DNA from: an uncultured Actinomycetes bacterium
Lineage (GTDB): Bacteria > Actinomycetota > Actinomycetes > S36-B12
DNA length: 14,678 bases
Direction: 5' to 3'
Assembly (NCBI GenBank): GCA_937902285.1
Contig: CALGTB010000051.1
Span: 1 to 14,678, forward strand
The notes beneath the pieces were generated by a model. That model saw only the letters and a list, made by a program, of their open reading frames with translations, searched no databases and was not told where the DNA came from. The stretch's first letter is position 1. Each line of letters begins with the position of its first letter. Below are positions 1 to 7,626 of the stretch, in pieces. Position numbers and translations under genes: made by a program.

Positions 1-182
1 GACGTGAGACAGGGGTTAACTAAGTCGTGAAACACCACACCTTCGGGCGCACTCACCAGCGCGCTGCCGTTGATGCTGAGCCTTTCCGTTGGCGGGCGGA
101 GCAGATCGCCAGGTCAATCGTTCTCAGCCGCGGATGACCGTTGCGAGATGCCGGACCTGGCTGGGATGCGACTCTCGGCGAT
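1..182. other. Non-coding left edge, relatively AT-rich
   Basis: No convincing gene lies here. All three plus frames carry a stop in the first 30 bases. On the minus strand one frame stays open from about position 113 to the left edge, but its only usual start is a GTG near 56 with no ribosome binding site, and it uses the rare Leu codon TTA. The stretch around 10-45 is clearly more AT-rich than the rest of the window and contains the palindrome GTTAAC. It may be spacer, a terminator region or the flank of an element lying to the left; the sequence does not decide. Confidence 0.4.
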
Positions 183-1172
183 CTAGCGATCGGCCGTGGC
201 CATCGCCTCGCTGACGAGTTCGAGGGAGCGCAGGCGGCCGTCGACCGCAGCGGCGTGATGCACGGTGATCAGCTCGTCCGCGTCGGCGTGGCGTGCGAAC
301 TCGGCCAGGTAGCGTCGAAGTGCTGGGGGGCTGCCCTGGGCCGTGTACGTGAGCATCTCGTCGACATGACGACCCTGCGGCCCCAGGAGCAAGAGGTCGG
401 CGTCCGTGTCGTCGAGCGGATTGTCCCCGCGACCGAAGAGGGCCTTGGCCAAGGCGCGTCGTCGACCCTCGCGTGCATGCTCGGCTGCCTCTTCCGTGTC
501 CGCCGCGATGATGTTGACCCCTGCCATCACGAACGGGTGGTCGAGCTGCTCGGAGGGCTGGAACCTCTCGCGATAGATGCGGACGGCCTCCTGCAGCGCT
601 GCGGGGGCGAAGTGGGAGGCGAACGCGTACGGCAGCCCGAGCATGGCCGCGAGCTGTGCACCGAACAACGAGGATCCCAGGATGTACAGCGGAACGTGGG
701 TTCCGCGACCGGGAGTGGCGTTGACCTGCGGGACTCGGGTGGCGTCGCCCAGGTAGCCCTGCAGTTCGAGCACGTCCTGAGGGAAGGTCTCGGCGGCGGA
801 TGGATCGCGGCGCAAGGCCCGTTGGGTGATCGGGTCAGTGCCGGGTGCACGACCGAGACCGAGATCGATCCGGTCCGGATGCAGCGTGGCGAGGGTGCCG
901 AACTGCTCGGCGATCACGAGCGGCGAGTGGTTGGGGAGCATGATGCCGCCCGAGCCCAGGCGGATGCTGTGGGTGCTGGCGGCGACATGGGCGATGAGCA
1001 CCGCCGTGGCGGAAGACGCGATCGTGCGCATGTTGTGGTGCTCGGCGTACCAGACGCGCGAGTAGCCGAGGTCCTCCGCCCGCTGGGCCAGGCGAACACT
1101 GCCCTCGAGACTGTCGCGCACGCTCTCCTGCGGGCCCACCGTGGCGAGGTCCAGGATCGACAGAGGGACCAT
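183..1172 (-). CDS. LLM class flavin-dependent oxidoreductase (luciferase-like monooxygenase, group 1)
   Basis: This is a 329-residue TIM-barrel protein of the bacterial luciferase superfamily, which uses reduced FMN or F420 to oxidise small organic substrates; the substrate here is unknown. It begins MVPLSILDLATVG and carries WYAEHH near residues 41-46, the strand-loop GSGGIMLPNHSP near 73-84, and LGLGRAPGTD near 104-113. These are the hallmarks of the group often annotated as luciferase family oxidoreductase group 1 (MsnO8-like). Length is normal for the family. The frame stays open far upstream, but I chose the ATG at 1172 because AAAGGA sits about 11 bases before it and homology starts there. 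It lies downstream of chaA on the same strand, separated by 191 bp, so co-transcription is possible but not shown. Cytoplasmic. Family assignment is firm; specific function is not. Confidence 0.9.
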   Translation of the reverse strand: MVPLSILDLATVGPQESVRDSLEGSVRLAQRAEDLGYSRVWYAEHHNMRTIASSATAVLIAHVAASTHSIRLGSGGIMLPNHSPLVIAEQFGTLATLHPDRIDLGLGRAPGTDPITQRALRRDPSAAETFPQDVLELQGYLGDATRVPQVNATPGRGTHVPLYILGSSLFGAQLAAMLGLPYAFASHFAPAALQEAVRIYRERFQPSEQLDHPFVMAGVNIIAADTEEAAEHAREGRRRALAKALFGRGDNPLDDTDADLLLLGPQGRHVDEMLTYTAQGSPPALRRYLAEFARHADADELITVHHAAAVDGRLRSLELVSEAMATADR

Positions 1173-1339
1173 CCGCGGCAGCGTCCTTTCGACCAGGTGG
1201 GGGGCGAGCCTCTCGAGGGTACTTGAAGGCGTCAGGCGGACAGGTTGACGAGGTTCCCGTGCAGCGACCCTCGCCGCCGACGACGCACCTCTGGACGTCG
1301 GATCGCTGACCGTCAGGTCGGGCAGCAGGCGCTTCACGA

Positions 1340-1359
1340 TGGCGCCATTCACGGCGCCA
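1340..1359 (-). terminator. Hairpin after chaA, possible terminator
   Basis: TGGCGCC, a six-base loop, then GGCGCCA form a perfect 7-bp GC-rich stem starting four bases past the chaA stop. No U tract follows on the minus strand, so it may only be an mRNA-end structure rather than a true intrinsic terminator. Confidence 0.35.
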
Positions 1360-1363
1360 CGAC

Positions 1364-2464
1364 TCAGGGGCTGAACGCCAGGACCAGGAAGCCCGCGAAC
1401 ACCGCCAGGTGCACCCCGCCCTGGAGCAGCGTGGCGCGCCCCGGCGTGATGGTGAGGACGCTGATGAGCGCGGTGAGGGCGAGCAGCACCAGCTCGACAG
1501 GGCCCAGGCCGAGCTGCAGCTGGGTGTCGAGGATCCACGACGCCAGGGCGACGGCGGGGATGGTCAGGCCGATGCTCGCCATCGCGGACCCGTAGGCGAG
1601 GTTGAAGCTCGTCTGCACCTGGCCGCGTCGCGCGGAGCGCCAGGCGGCCAGCGACTCCGGCAGCAGCACGATCAGTGCGATCGCCACGGCGACCACGGTG
1701 ATGGGCAGGCCGGCATCCGCCACTGCCTCCTCGATCGACGGCGAGACGACCTTGCCGAGCCCGACCACTGCAACCAGTGCCACGAGGAGGAGGCCGGTGC
1801 TCGCCCACACGTTTCCGTGGCGTGCAGGCGTCGCGTCGTCCGTCGTGGTGTCAGTGCCCGGGGGCGGGAGGAAGTAGTCGCGGTGCCGCACTGCCTGCAC
1901 GAACACATAGAGGAGGTAGAGGGACAGCGATGCGATGGCGGCGAAGGTGAGCTGGGTCGAGGAGAACGTGGGACCGGGCGTGCTGGTCGTGAACGTCGGC
2001 AGCACGAGGCTCAGCCCGGCGAGGGCGACGATGCTGGCGAGGGCCGCGCCGCTGCCGGCCGGATTGAAGCGTGCAACCCCGCCTCGCCAGGTCGACGTGA
2101 GGATGGCCAGGCCGATGATCCCGTTGCAGGTGATCATGATCGCGGCGAAGACGGTGTCGCGGGCGAGGGTCGGCTTGCCGGAGTCGGACGACACCATGAG
2201 CACGACGATGAGCGACACCTCGATGACGGTCACCGCAACGGCCAGGACGAGGGATCCGTACGGCTCCCCGACCCGTTCGGCGATGACCTCGGCATGGTGC
2301 ACGGCCGCGATGACGGCTCCGCCGAGCAGGGCGAGGGCGACGATGAGTCCGACGCCCCCGATGTCACGACCCCACAGGGCGGCCAGCGCCACGAGCGCGG
2401 CGATCGGAACCACGGTGGTCCACAGTCCGGCGGCCCGGCTGAGGGCGGACTGCTGCGGGGCCAT
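1364..2464 (-). CDS. chaA: Calcium:proton (sodium:proton) antiporter, ChaA family
   Basis: This inner-membrane exchanger has 366 residues, the same length as E. coli ChaA as I recall it. It belongs to the Ca2+/cation antiporter superfamily and exports Ca2+ or Na+ (possibly K+) in exchange for protons. About 10-11 hydrophobic segments fall into two halves joined by a polar, acidic loop near 200-220. The first half has the signature HHAEVIAERVGEPYGSL near 56-72 and an acidic residue in a helix at E82 (VIEVSL). The second half has LLPESLAA with P269-E270 and a following NLAYGSAMASIGLT stretch. These are the inverted alpha-repeat motifs expected of the family. The ATG at 2464 has GAGAGGA about nine bases upstream. 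The gene is divergent from the hydrolase at 2591, and a GC-rich hairpin follows its stop. Ion specificity cannot be read from sequence. Confidence 0.93.
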   Translation of the reverse strand: MAPQQSALSRAAGLWTTVVPIAALVALAALWGRDIGGVGLIVALALLGGAVIAAVHHAEVIAERVGEPYGSLVLAVAVTVIEVSLIVVLMVSSDSGKPTLARDTVFAAIMITCNGIIGLAILTSTWRGGVARFNPAGSGAALASIVALAGLSLVLPTFTTSTPGPTFSSTQLTFAAIASLSLYLLYVFVQAVRHRDYFLPPPGTDTTTDDATPARHGNVWASTGLLLVALVAVVGLGKVVSPSIEEAVADAGLPITVVAVAIALIVLLPESLAAWRSARRGQVQTSFNLAYGSAMASIGLTIPAVALASWILDTQLQLGLGPVELVLLALTALISVLTITPGRATLLQGGVHLAVFAGFLVLAFSP

Positions 2465-2556
2465 GACGGCATCCTCTCGTGCCCGGACCGAGCGGTCACC
2501 GGCCCCCGTCCGGCGGGGATCCGCCGCATTGTCGGGCGAACCGTCGCCCCGCGCCC

Positions 2557-2562
2557 TAGGTT
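2557..2562 (+). promoter_or_regulatory. Candidate -10 element (TAGGTT) for the hydrolase operon
   Basis: TAGGTT fits the actinobacterial -10 pattern TANNNT and lies 28 bases before the ATG at 2591, giving a short leader. No good -35 is visible at 16-19 bp; TTGTCG at 2529 is too far. The hexamer sits inside the small inverted repeat CCCTA-N5-TAGGG (2554-2568), which could be an operator or chance. The rest of the 126-bp divergent region to chaA holds only a GC hairpin at 2504-2518. Confidence 0.35.
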
Positions 2563-2590
2563 TTAGGGACGACGAGTGGAGGAGAACGAC

Positions 2591-4642
2591 ATGTCATCGA
2601 TCCTGCGGGTGAGCGCGGAGCGCCGCCAGCGCATCTACTCGGGCGGCCTCGACGTCTCGTCGCGAACGGGCTTCCTCCTCGGCGCCTTCTACACGGGCCT
2701 CTCCTACCAGCCCAACCTCCTGTCTCGCGGCACCCGCGATCAGGCGATCATCAGCGGGGTGGCGGCGTCGGTCGGCTACGGCTGGGGAGCAACCGTGCAC
2801 TCGTTCCTGCGGTCGACCGCTGACCGCCTTCCGGGCGCGCAGTCGTCCCGGCAGGGCCGCATCGTCACGGGACTCGTCGTGGACGCGGGCGCCACCGCCA
2901 TCGGACTGGCTGTCAGTCGAGCCCTTCCGCCACGCGAGCATGAGTCCTCGCGCCGCGCACTGATCCGGCTCGGTGGAGTCGGCCTCGCCGCGGCCGGGAC
3001 GGCGGGGCTCGGGGCCGACGGGCTCGACTCCCTCCGCGGACGCCCCGGTTTCCGTGCCCTGTCGGTCGGCAGCGCGGTCGCCGCCGTGGCGGCGGGATAC
3101 GTGCTCACCCGACCCGGCACCGCCACCCGGGGCTCGCTCGGCCCCGGCGAGCAGGTCGCGCACGAGAACGTCGTCCGCGAGGTGTCGATGCCCAAGGCGC
3201 TGGCCTCCGGCGTCGCCGTCACCGGACTCCTCTTGGCTGTGGCCCGAGGCGAGTCACTGCTGAGCGGGGCCGTGGCCAAGGGCGCGGCCCGAGTCCTCGG
3301 CGGAGAGCCGGCCGACCATCGGGCCATCGGACGCCTCGCGGCTACCGGCGCGCTGGCCGGATTCGGATGGGCGGCCGTGACCGCGGCGAACATGGTGCTC
3401 ACCAAGGCCGGTGTGGGTGCCGACCTCGCTCATGCCGAGCCGCCCGACCTGCCCGAGGCCACGGGCGGGCCAGGATCGCTCATTCCCTGGCAGGACCAGA
3501 CCCGCGAGTCGAGGCGCTGGCTCACCATGACGCTTCGCAAGGAGGCCATCGAGGCGGTGATGGGCGAGCCGGCGAAGCAGCCGATCCGGGTCTACGGCTC
3601 GCTCGAGTGCGCGGCCACTCCGCAGGAGCGGGCCGACCTGCTGCTCGCGGAGATCGACCGGACACGGGCCCTCGAGCGGTCCGTGTTCGCCCTCTTCTCT
3701 CCGACGGGCTCGGGCTACGTGAACTACGTGGCGAGCGAGACGCTGGAGTACCTCACCCTGGGCGACTGCGCATCGGCCTGCATCCAGTACTCGGTCCTCC
3801 CATCGGCCCTCTCGCTGACGAAGGTGGGCTACGCAACTGCCCAGACCCGACTCCTGGTGAACGGGATCGTGGAGCGTCTGCTGGCCATCCCTGCCGACAA
3901 GAGGCCGCGCTTCTACCTGTTCGGTGAGAGCCTGGGCTCGCAGGTCAGCGAGGAGATGTTCCGGGGCCAGGGGACGACCGGTCCGGAGGGGATCGGGCTG
4001 GAGGCGGCCCTGTGGATCGGGACCCCCGCCTCGACCGTCTTCCGTTCCGAGCTGTGGGGCACCCGCACGGTGAGCGAGCCGCCGGACGTCGGCCCGGGTG
4101 CCTTCTACCTGCCGCGCGCCATCCGCGACGTGACCGCCATGCCGAAGGAGCGCCTTGCGGACGTCCGCTTCCTGCTCCTCCAGAACGGCGACGACCCCGT
4201 GCCGAAGTTCGCCTCCTCCCTGGTCTGGAAGCGCCCCGACTGGCTGGGCCCGACGGACACCCGTCCGCCCGGTGCGCCGCTTCACACGCGGTGGCTCCCC
4301 GTGGTCTCGTTCGTCACCACGTTCATCGACCTGCAGAACGCCCTGGTCCCGACCCCCGGGATCTTCCAGGAGGGCGGCCACGACTACCGGCGTGAGATCC
4401 CCGAGGCGGTGCGGCGCACGTTCTCCCTCGAGGTCGACGACGAGCGGATGGACCGCGTGCAGGCGGCCCTGCGTCAGCGTGAGCTCGAGTGGGAGGTGCG
4501 GCGGCGCTGGGCGAAGGCGCAGTCGGAGCCCACGCCCACGCGCGCTGAGGCGGAGGCGAAGGTCGAGGCCAGTGTGTCGACGTGGACAGGTCGGCCCGTC
4601 GACCGCGAGGAGATCCTGAGCATCGTCGGCGCCGGCCCCTGA
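2591..4642 (+). CDS. Membrane-anchored alpha/beta hydrolase, Abhydrolase_9 family
   Basis: This is a 683-residue protein. The N-terminal 280 or so residues contain several Gly/Ala-rich hydrophobic segments (about 5-7), as in the Abhydrolase_9_N membrane domain. The remainder is a predicted hydrolase of the Abhydrolase_9 family. The nucleophile elbow is GESLGS with Ser447; the acid is probably Asp534 or Asp535 in NGDDPVPKF, and His597 in GGHDYRR completes a likely triad. The substrate is unknown; esters or lipids at the membrane are a reasonable guess only. A GTG at 2576 is also in frame, but GGAGGAG at 2578-2584 lies seven bases before the ATG at 2591, which decides the start. Its TGA shares one base with the next ATG, so the two proteins are probably made together. 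Family call is strong; biological role is open. Confidence 0.88.
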   Translation: MSSILRVSAERRQRIYSGGLDVSSRTGFLLGAFYTGLSYQPNLLSRGTRDQAIISGVAASVGYGWGATVHSFLRSTADRLPGAQSSRQGRIVTGLVVDAGATAIGLAVSRALPPREHESSRRALIRLGGVGLAAAGTAGLGADGLDSLRGRPGFRALSVGSAVAAVAAGYVLTRPGTATRGSLGPGEQVAHENVVREVSMPKALASGVAVTGLLLAVARGESLLSGAVAKGAARVLGGEPADHRAIGRLAATGALAGFGWAAVTAANMVLTKAGVGADLAHAEPPDLPEATGGPGSLIPWQDQTRESRRWLTMTLRKEAIEAVMGEPAKQPIRVYGSLECAATPQERADLLLAEIDRTRALERSVFALFSPTGSGYVNYVASETLEYLTLGDCASACIQYSVLPSALSLTKVGYATAQTRLLVNGIVERLLAIPADKRPRFYLFGESLGSQVSEEMFRGQGTTGPEGIGLEAALWIGTPASTVFRSELWGTRTVSEPPDVGPGAFYLPRAIRDVTAMPKERLADVRFLLLQNGDDPVPKFASSLVWKRPDWLGPTDTRPPGAPLHTRWLPVVSFVTTFIDLQNALVPTPGIFQEGGHDYRREIPEAVRRTFSLEVDDERMDRVQAALRQRELEWEVRRRWAKAQSEPTPTRAEAEAKVEASVSTWTGRPVDREEILSIVGAGP

Positions 4643-5304
4643 TGGTCGGAGGCTCCACGCCTCGCGAGGGCGAACGCCGGTGGCCGATGGCCCTGGCGGT
4701 GCTGGCTGCGGGGGTGCTCTACCTGTTCGTGCCGGCCGACTTCCAGATGTCCGACGGAACGCACTACGCCTACCCGGTCGTCCTCGTCGTGTTCCTCGTC
4801 ATCCTCGTCATCGGCGACCCCGGACGCATCGACCGGGAGAGCCGCTGGCTGAGAGTGACGACGGGGCTGCTCATCGCCACCGTGTCGGCGTCGGCAGCGG
4901 TCTCGGCCGTGCGACTGGTCATCGGGATCCTGCAGAAGTCCGACTTCACCAGCCCCACCCAGCTCCTCACGCTGGGCGCCATCGTGTGGACCACGAACGT
5001 GATCGCCTTCGCCCTGTGGTTCTGGCACCTCGATGCAGGGGGACCCGCAGCGCGAGCCAAGGGGCGCACCGACGACGTCGCCGCGTTCCGGTTCCCCGAG
5101 GAGGACATCCCGGCCCGGATGGAGGCAGGCTGGTACCCCCAGTTCGTCGACTACTTCGCGCTGTCCTTCAACACCGGCACCGCGTTCAGTCCCACGGACG
5201 TCGCGCCTGTGCGGCACTGGTCCAAGCTGGCCCTGGTCGGTGAGTCGGCGATCTCCCTCATCCTGGTCGCCCTGGTCGTGGCCAGGGCGGTCAACGTCCT
5301 GTAG
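4642..5304 (+). CDS. Small multi-pass membrane protein, DUF1345-like
   Basis: This 220-residue protein has about five hydrophobic segments (near 15-31, 43-57, 72-97, 105-129 and 197-217). A polar stretch near 132-165 precedes WYPQFVDYFALSFNTGTAFSPTD (split here: WYPQFVDY, then FALSFNTGTAFSPTD), and it ends ARAVNVL. The late Thr/Ser/Phe-rich segment followed by a final helix recalls DUF1345 proteins and, loosely, pore-loop arrangements of small ion channels; the channel idea is inference only. The ATG at 4642 uses the last base of the upstream stop (TGATG), so translation is coupled to the Abhydrolase_9 protein. A longer in-frame start at 4582 would lie inside that gene and is less likely. The partner may be a membrane subunit or simply an operon neighbour. 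The call as an integral membrane protein is secure; the family name is moderate. Confidence 0.72.
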   Translation: MVGGSTPREGERRWPMALAVLAAGVLYLFVPADFQMSDGTHYAYPVVLVVFLVILVIGDPGRIDRESRWLRVTTGLLIATVSASAAVSAVRLVIGILQKSDFTSPTQLLTLGAIVWTTNVIAFALWFWHLDAGGPAARAKGRTDDVAAFRFPEEDIPARMEAGWYPQFVDYFALSFNTGTAFSPTDVAPVRHWSKLALVGESAISLILVALVVARAVNVL

Positions 5305-5349
5305 CCGGATCACCCGCTCCGGAGGATGCGCGAACCCCCCTCCGCAGCG

Positions 5350-5355
5350 CAGAAT
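5350..5355 (+). promoter_or_regulatory. Candidate -10 (CAGAAT) six bases before ATG, possibly leaderless
   Basis: CAGAAT ends exactly six bases before the ATG at 5362, and no ribosome binding site is present there. This spacing is expected if transcription begins at the A of ATG. No recognisable -35 is seen. Confidence 0.35.
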
Positions 5356-5361
5356 GCGCGC

Positions 5362-6819
5362 ATGGGCAAAGGTCGAGTGAGCAGTGTGAAGGCGAAGTCC
5401 CCCTCGCGGCGCCGACAGGAGGTCGCGGTGCCGTCGCCCCTCATCGAGGAGCGCGTCCAGCGGGGCAAGGAGGCACGCCTCATCGCGCCGCTCGACGACC
5501 ACGTCGTGTTCGAGCCCACATCCCTGCGCGCGGATCCGGTCGAGCTGCTCTCGCGTCAGGGTCCGGCGCGCGTGGCGGAGCTCCTGCCCATCCGGTACGG
5601 GCGCATGGTCGCCACCCCGTTCACGTTCTACCGGGGCGCGGCGCTCGTGATGGCGGCCGACCTGGCGACCACCCCCAGCTCGGGCCTGAGGGTGCAGCTC
5701 TGCGGCGACGCCCACCTGAGCAACTTCGGGTTCTACGCCTCCGCGGAGCGGAACCTGGTCTTCGACCTCAACGACTTCGACGAGACCCTGCCCGGCCCCT
5801 TCGAGTGGGACGTCAAGCGGCTCGCCGCCAGCCTCGAGATCGCCGGTCGCAGCCAGTCGTTCAAGGCGCGTGAGACGCGGGCCATCGTGCTGGAGGCGGC
5901 GCGCTCGTACCGCGAGAGCATGCGGCAGTTCGCCGCGATGCCGAACCAGGCGGTCTGGTACGCCCGCCTGGATGCGACCCAGTTCCTCCAGGAGCTGCGG
6001 GCATCGACCACGCCGCAGCAGATGCGCCGGGCCGAGGCCCTGCTGGCGCAGGCCCCTTCACGGGACAGCATGCAGGCGTTCCGCAAGCTGACGCACGACG
6101 TCGACGGGCAGGCCCGGATCATCTCCGATCCTCCGCTCATCGTCCCCATCGAGGAGGTCTTCCCCGGGGCGGCTGCCGACACGGTGTTCGCCCAGATGGG
6201 CGAGCTGCTCGCCTCCTACCGCGAGAGTCTCGTGTCGGACCGCCGCCATCTCTTCGACGGCTTCCGCTTCGTGCACATGGCTCGCAAGGTGGTGGGCGTG
6301 GGCAGCGTCGGCACCCGAGCCTGGATCCTGCTCTTCGAGGGCCTCGACGGTGGCGACCCGCTGTTCCTCCAGGCCAAGGAGGCACAGTCGTCCGTCCTCG
6401 AGCAGTACCTCGGCGTCAGCGAGTACACGAACCACGCCGAGCGCGTCGTGGCCGGCCAGAGGCTCATGCAGGCGTCGAGCGACATCTTCCTCGGCTGGCA
6501 GCGCACGAACGGGCTCGACGGGGTGGACCGCGACTACTACCTGCGACAGCTCAAGGACTGGAAGGCGTCCGCCGACGTGGAGGGCTCCTCGCCCCAGGGC
6601 GCCCTCGTCTATGCCCGTGCCTGCGGCTGGACGCTCGCCCGTGCCCACGCGCGGTCGGGAGACCGGGTCGCCATCGCGGCCTACCTCGGCAAGAAGGACA
6701 CCTTCGACAACGCGATCGCGTCCTTCGCCTACGCCTACGCCGACCAGAATGAGAAGGACCATGCGCGGCTGCGGGCGGCTGTCGACAGCGGTCGGGTTCC
6801 CGCCCACGAGGGAATCTGA
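5362..6819 (+). CDS. DUF2252 family protein
   Basis: This 485-residue cytoplasmic protein of the DUF2252 family has a function that is not established. The order of motifs is clear: a basic N-terminus rich in Lys/Arg/Ser (1-20), FTFYRGAA near 87-94, CGDAHLSNFG near 114-123, FDLNDFDE near 134-141 and WDVKR at 149-153. The GDAHxxN followed by an acidic D-x-N-D-x-D strand resembles the catalytic loop and metal-binding residues of aminoglycoside phosphotransferase/protein-kinase folds, so a phosphotransferase-like activity is possible but unproven. Length is usual for the family. An earlier ATG at 5326 has GGAGG directly abutting it, too close to work well; the ATG at 5362 has a -10-like hexamer six bases before it and is preferred. 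It follows the membrane protein by 57 bp on the same strand and probably has its own promoter. Confidence 0.87.
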   Translation: MGKGRVSSVKAKSPSRRRQEVAVPSPLIEERVQRGKEARLIAPLDDHVVFEPTSLRADPVELLSRQGPARVAELLPIRYGRMVATPFTFYRGAALVMAADLATTPSSGLRVQLCGDAHLSNFGFYASAERNLVFDLNDFDETLPGPFEWDVKRLAASLEIAGRSQSFKARETRAIVLEAARSYRESMRQFAAMPNQAVWYARLDATQFLQELRASTTPQQMRRAEALLAQAPSRDSMQAFRKLTHDVDGQARIISDPPLIVPIEEVFPGAAADTVFAQMGELLASYRESLVSDRRHLFDGFRFVHMARKVVGVGSVGTRAWILLFEGLDGGDPLFLQAKEAQSSVLEQYLGVSEYTNHAERVVAGQRLMQASSDIFLGWQRTNGLDGVDRDYYLRQLKDWKASADVEGSSPQGALVYARACGWTLARAHARSGDRVAIAAYLGKKDTFDNAIASFAYAYADQNEKDHARLRAAVDSGRVPAHEGI

Positions 6820-6846
6820 CCCGCGGGATCCGTCCTCGGGGCCCGG

Positions 6847-6868
6847 TTCGCGCTGCCCCGTGCGCGAA
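6847..6868 (+). terminator. Hairpin between DUF2252 gene and response regulator
   Basis: TTCGCGC, an eight-base loop, then GCGCGAA form a perfect 7-bp stem 28 bases past the stop at 6819, just ahead of the next gene's promoter. No U run follows, so termination is only plausible. Confidence 0.35.
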
Positions 6869-6895
6869 TAACCGAACATCGGGCCGCTTGGCACC

Positions 6896-6924
6896 GTGAC
6901 ACCCGGACACGGTCCGGCGAGGAT
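6896..6924 (+). promoter_or_regulatory. Candidate sigma-70 promoter for the response regulator
   Basis: GTGACA (6896-6901) and GAGGAT (6919-6924) are separated by exactly 17 bases. The -35 matches TTGACA at five of six positions; the -10 is weak (three of six). The predicted start would leave a leader of about 30 bases containing AGGAC just before the ATG at 6961. Confidence 0.4.
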
Positions 6925-6960
6925 GGGGGCACTGGATTCCGAGCGAGGCGGCAGGACGAC

Positions 6961-7620
6961 ATGACCGAACAGGGGCAGTTCCGCACGAGAGTGCTCATCG
7001 TCGAGGACGACGCCTTCACGCGCGCCCTCGTGGGGGAGTCGCTCGCCAACGCCGGAATGGTGGTCAAGACGGCCGAGAACTACGCCGTCGCCACGGAGAT
7101 CCTCAATGAGTATGAACCGAACGTCGTCGTCTCCGATCTCGATCTCGGTCCTGGCCCCTCGGGTGCCGACCTCCTCACCCGCGTGCACGAGGAGCGACCG
7201 TGGGTCGGCCTGGTGGCACTCACCTCGCACGGCTCGGCGACGCTGGCCGTGGGCTCGGGGCACGAGCTGCCCGAGGGCGTGGTCTACGTCGTCAAGTCGC
7301 GGATGGGGTCGATCTCCGACGTGCAGCAGGCGATCGAGTCGGCCATCACGCACGCCCAGGTGCGGCACGACCACGAGGCCGTCGACGCCGAGCCGCTGAT
7401 CGAGCTGAGCCAGGCGCAGGCGGAGATCCTGCACCTCATGGCCGAGGGCTACTCCAACGCCGGCATAGCGGAACGTCGGGGCACCTCGATGCGGGCCGCC
7501 GAGAGCCTCGTCCAGCGCACGATGCAGGCCATGGGAATCGAGGCCGACTCGCAGCTGAACTCCCGCGTGCGCGCCGTGCGGATGTGGCAGCAGGGCCGCA
7601 TCGTCGTGCGGAAGGGCTAG
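6961..7620 (+). CDS. Orphan response regulator, receiver plus LuxR-type HTH
   Basis: This 219-residue DNA-binding response regulator has a complete receiver domain (about 9-130): the acidic pocket E15-D16-D17, the phosphoacceptor Asp59 in VVVSDLDLG, Thr88 in ALTSH and Lys112 in YVVKSRM. The C-terminal domain (about 147-210) is a LuxR/NarL-like HTH: LSQAQAEILHLMAEGYSNAGIAE (LSQAQAEILHLM, then AEGYSNAGIAE). Its recognition-helix region, around MRAAESLVQRTM, lacks the usual T-V-x-x-H pattern, as in some actinobacterial regulators. No histidine kinase gene lies nearby, so its partner is elsewhere. The ATG at 6961 has AGGAC four bases upstream. The gene converges tail-to-tail with the hypothetical gene at 7627, with only six bases between stops. 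Target genes cannot be inferred. Confidence 0.9.
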   Translation: MTEQGQFRTRVLIVEDDAFTRALVGESLANAGMVVKTAENYAVATEILNEYEPNVVVSDLDLGPGPSGADLLTRVHEERPWVGLVALTSHGSATLAVGSGHELPEGVVYVVKSRMGSISDVQQAIESAITHAQVRHDHEAVDAEPLIELSQAQAEILHLMAEGYSNAGIAERRGTSMRAAESLVQRTMQAMGIEADSQLNSRVRAVRMWQQGRIVVRKG

Positions 7621-7626
7621 CCGGAA

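Noticed and set aside
1..113. Possible partial minus-strand gene leaving the left edge
   Set aside because: Only a GTG near 56 without a binding site, rare TTA codon use, and too few residues to recognise.
1173..1808. N-terminal extension of the luciferase-like gene (541 aa frame)
   Set aside because: The extra sequence is Arg/Pro-rich, overlaps chaA on the same strand in another frame and has no family match; the ATG at 1172 has a binding site and family homology.
2504..2518. CCCCG-N5-CGGGG hairpin in the chaA leader
   Set aside because: A short GC stem expected by chance in such DNA; no riboswitch-like conserved core is visible.
4474..5715. Long minus-strand frame of 413 aa
   Set aside because: It is antisense to three supported genes; its composition (Arg, His, Asp, Gly) is typical of GC-rich shadow frames.
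6058..7434. Long minus-strand frame of 458 aa
   Set aside because: It is antisense to the DUF2252 and response regulator genes, with no recognisable domain.
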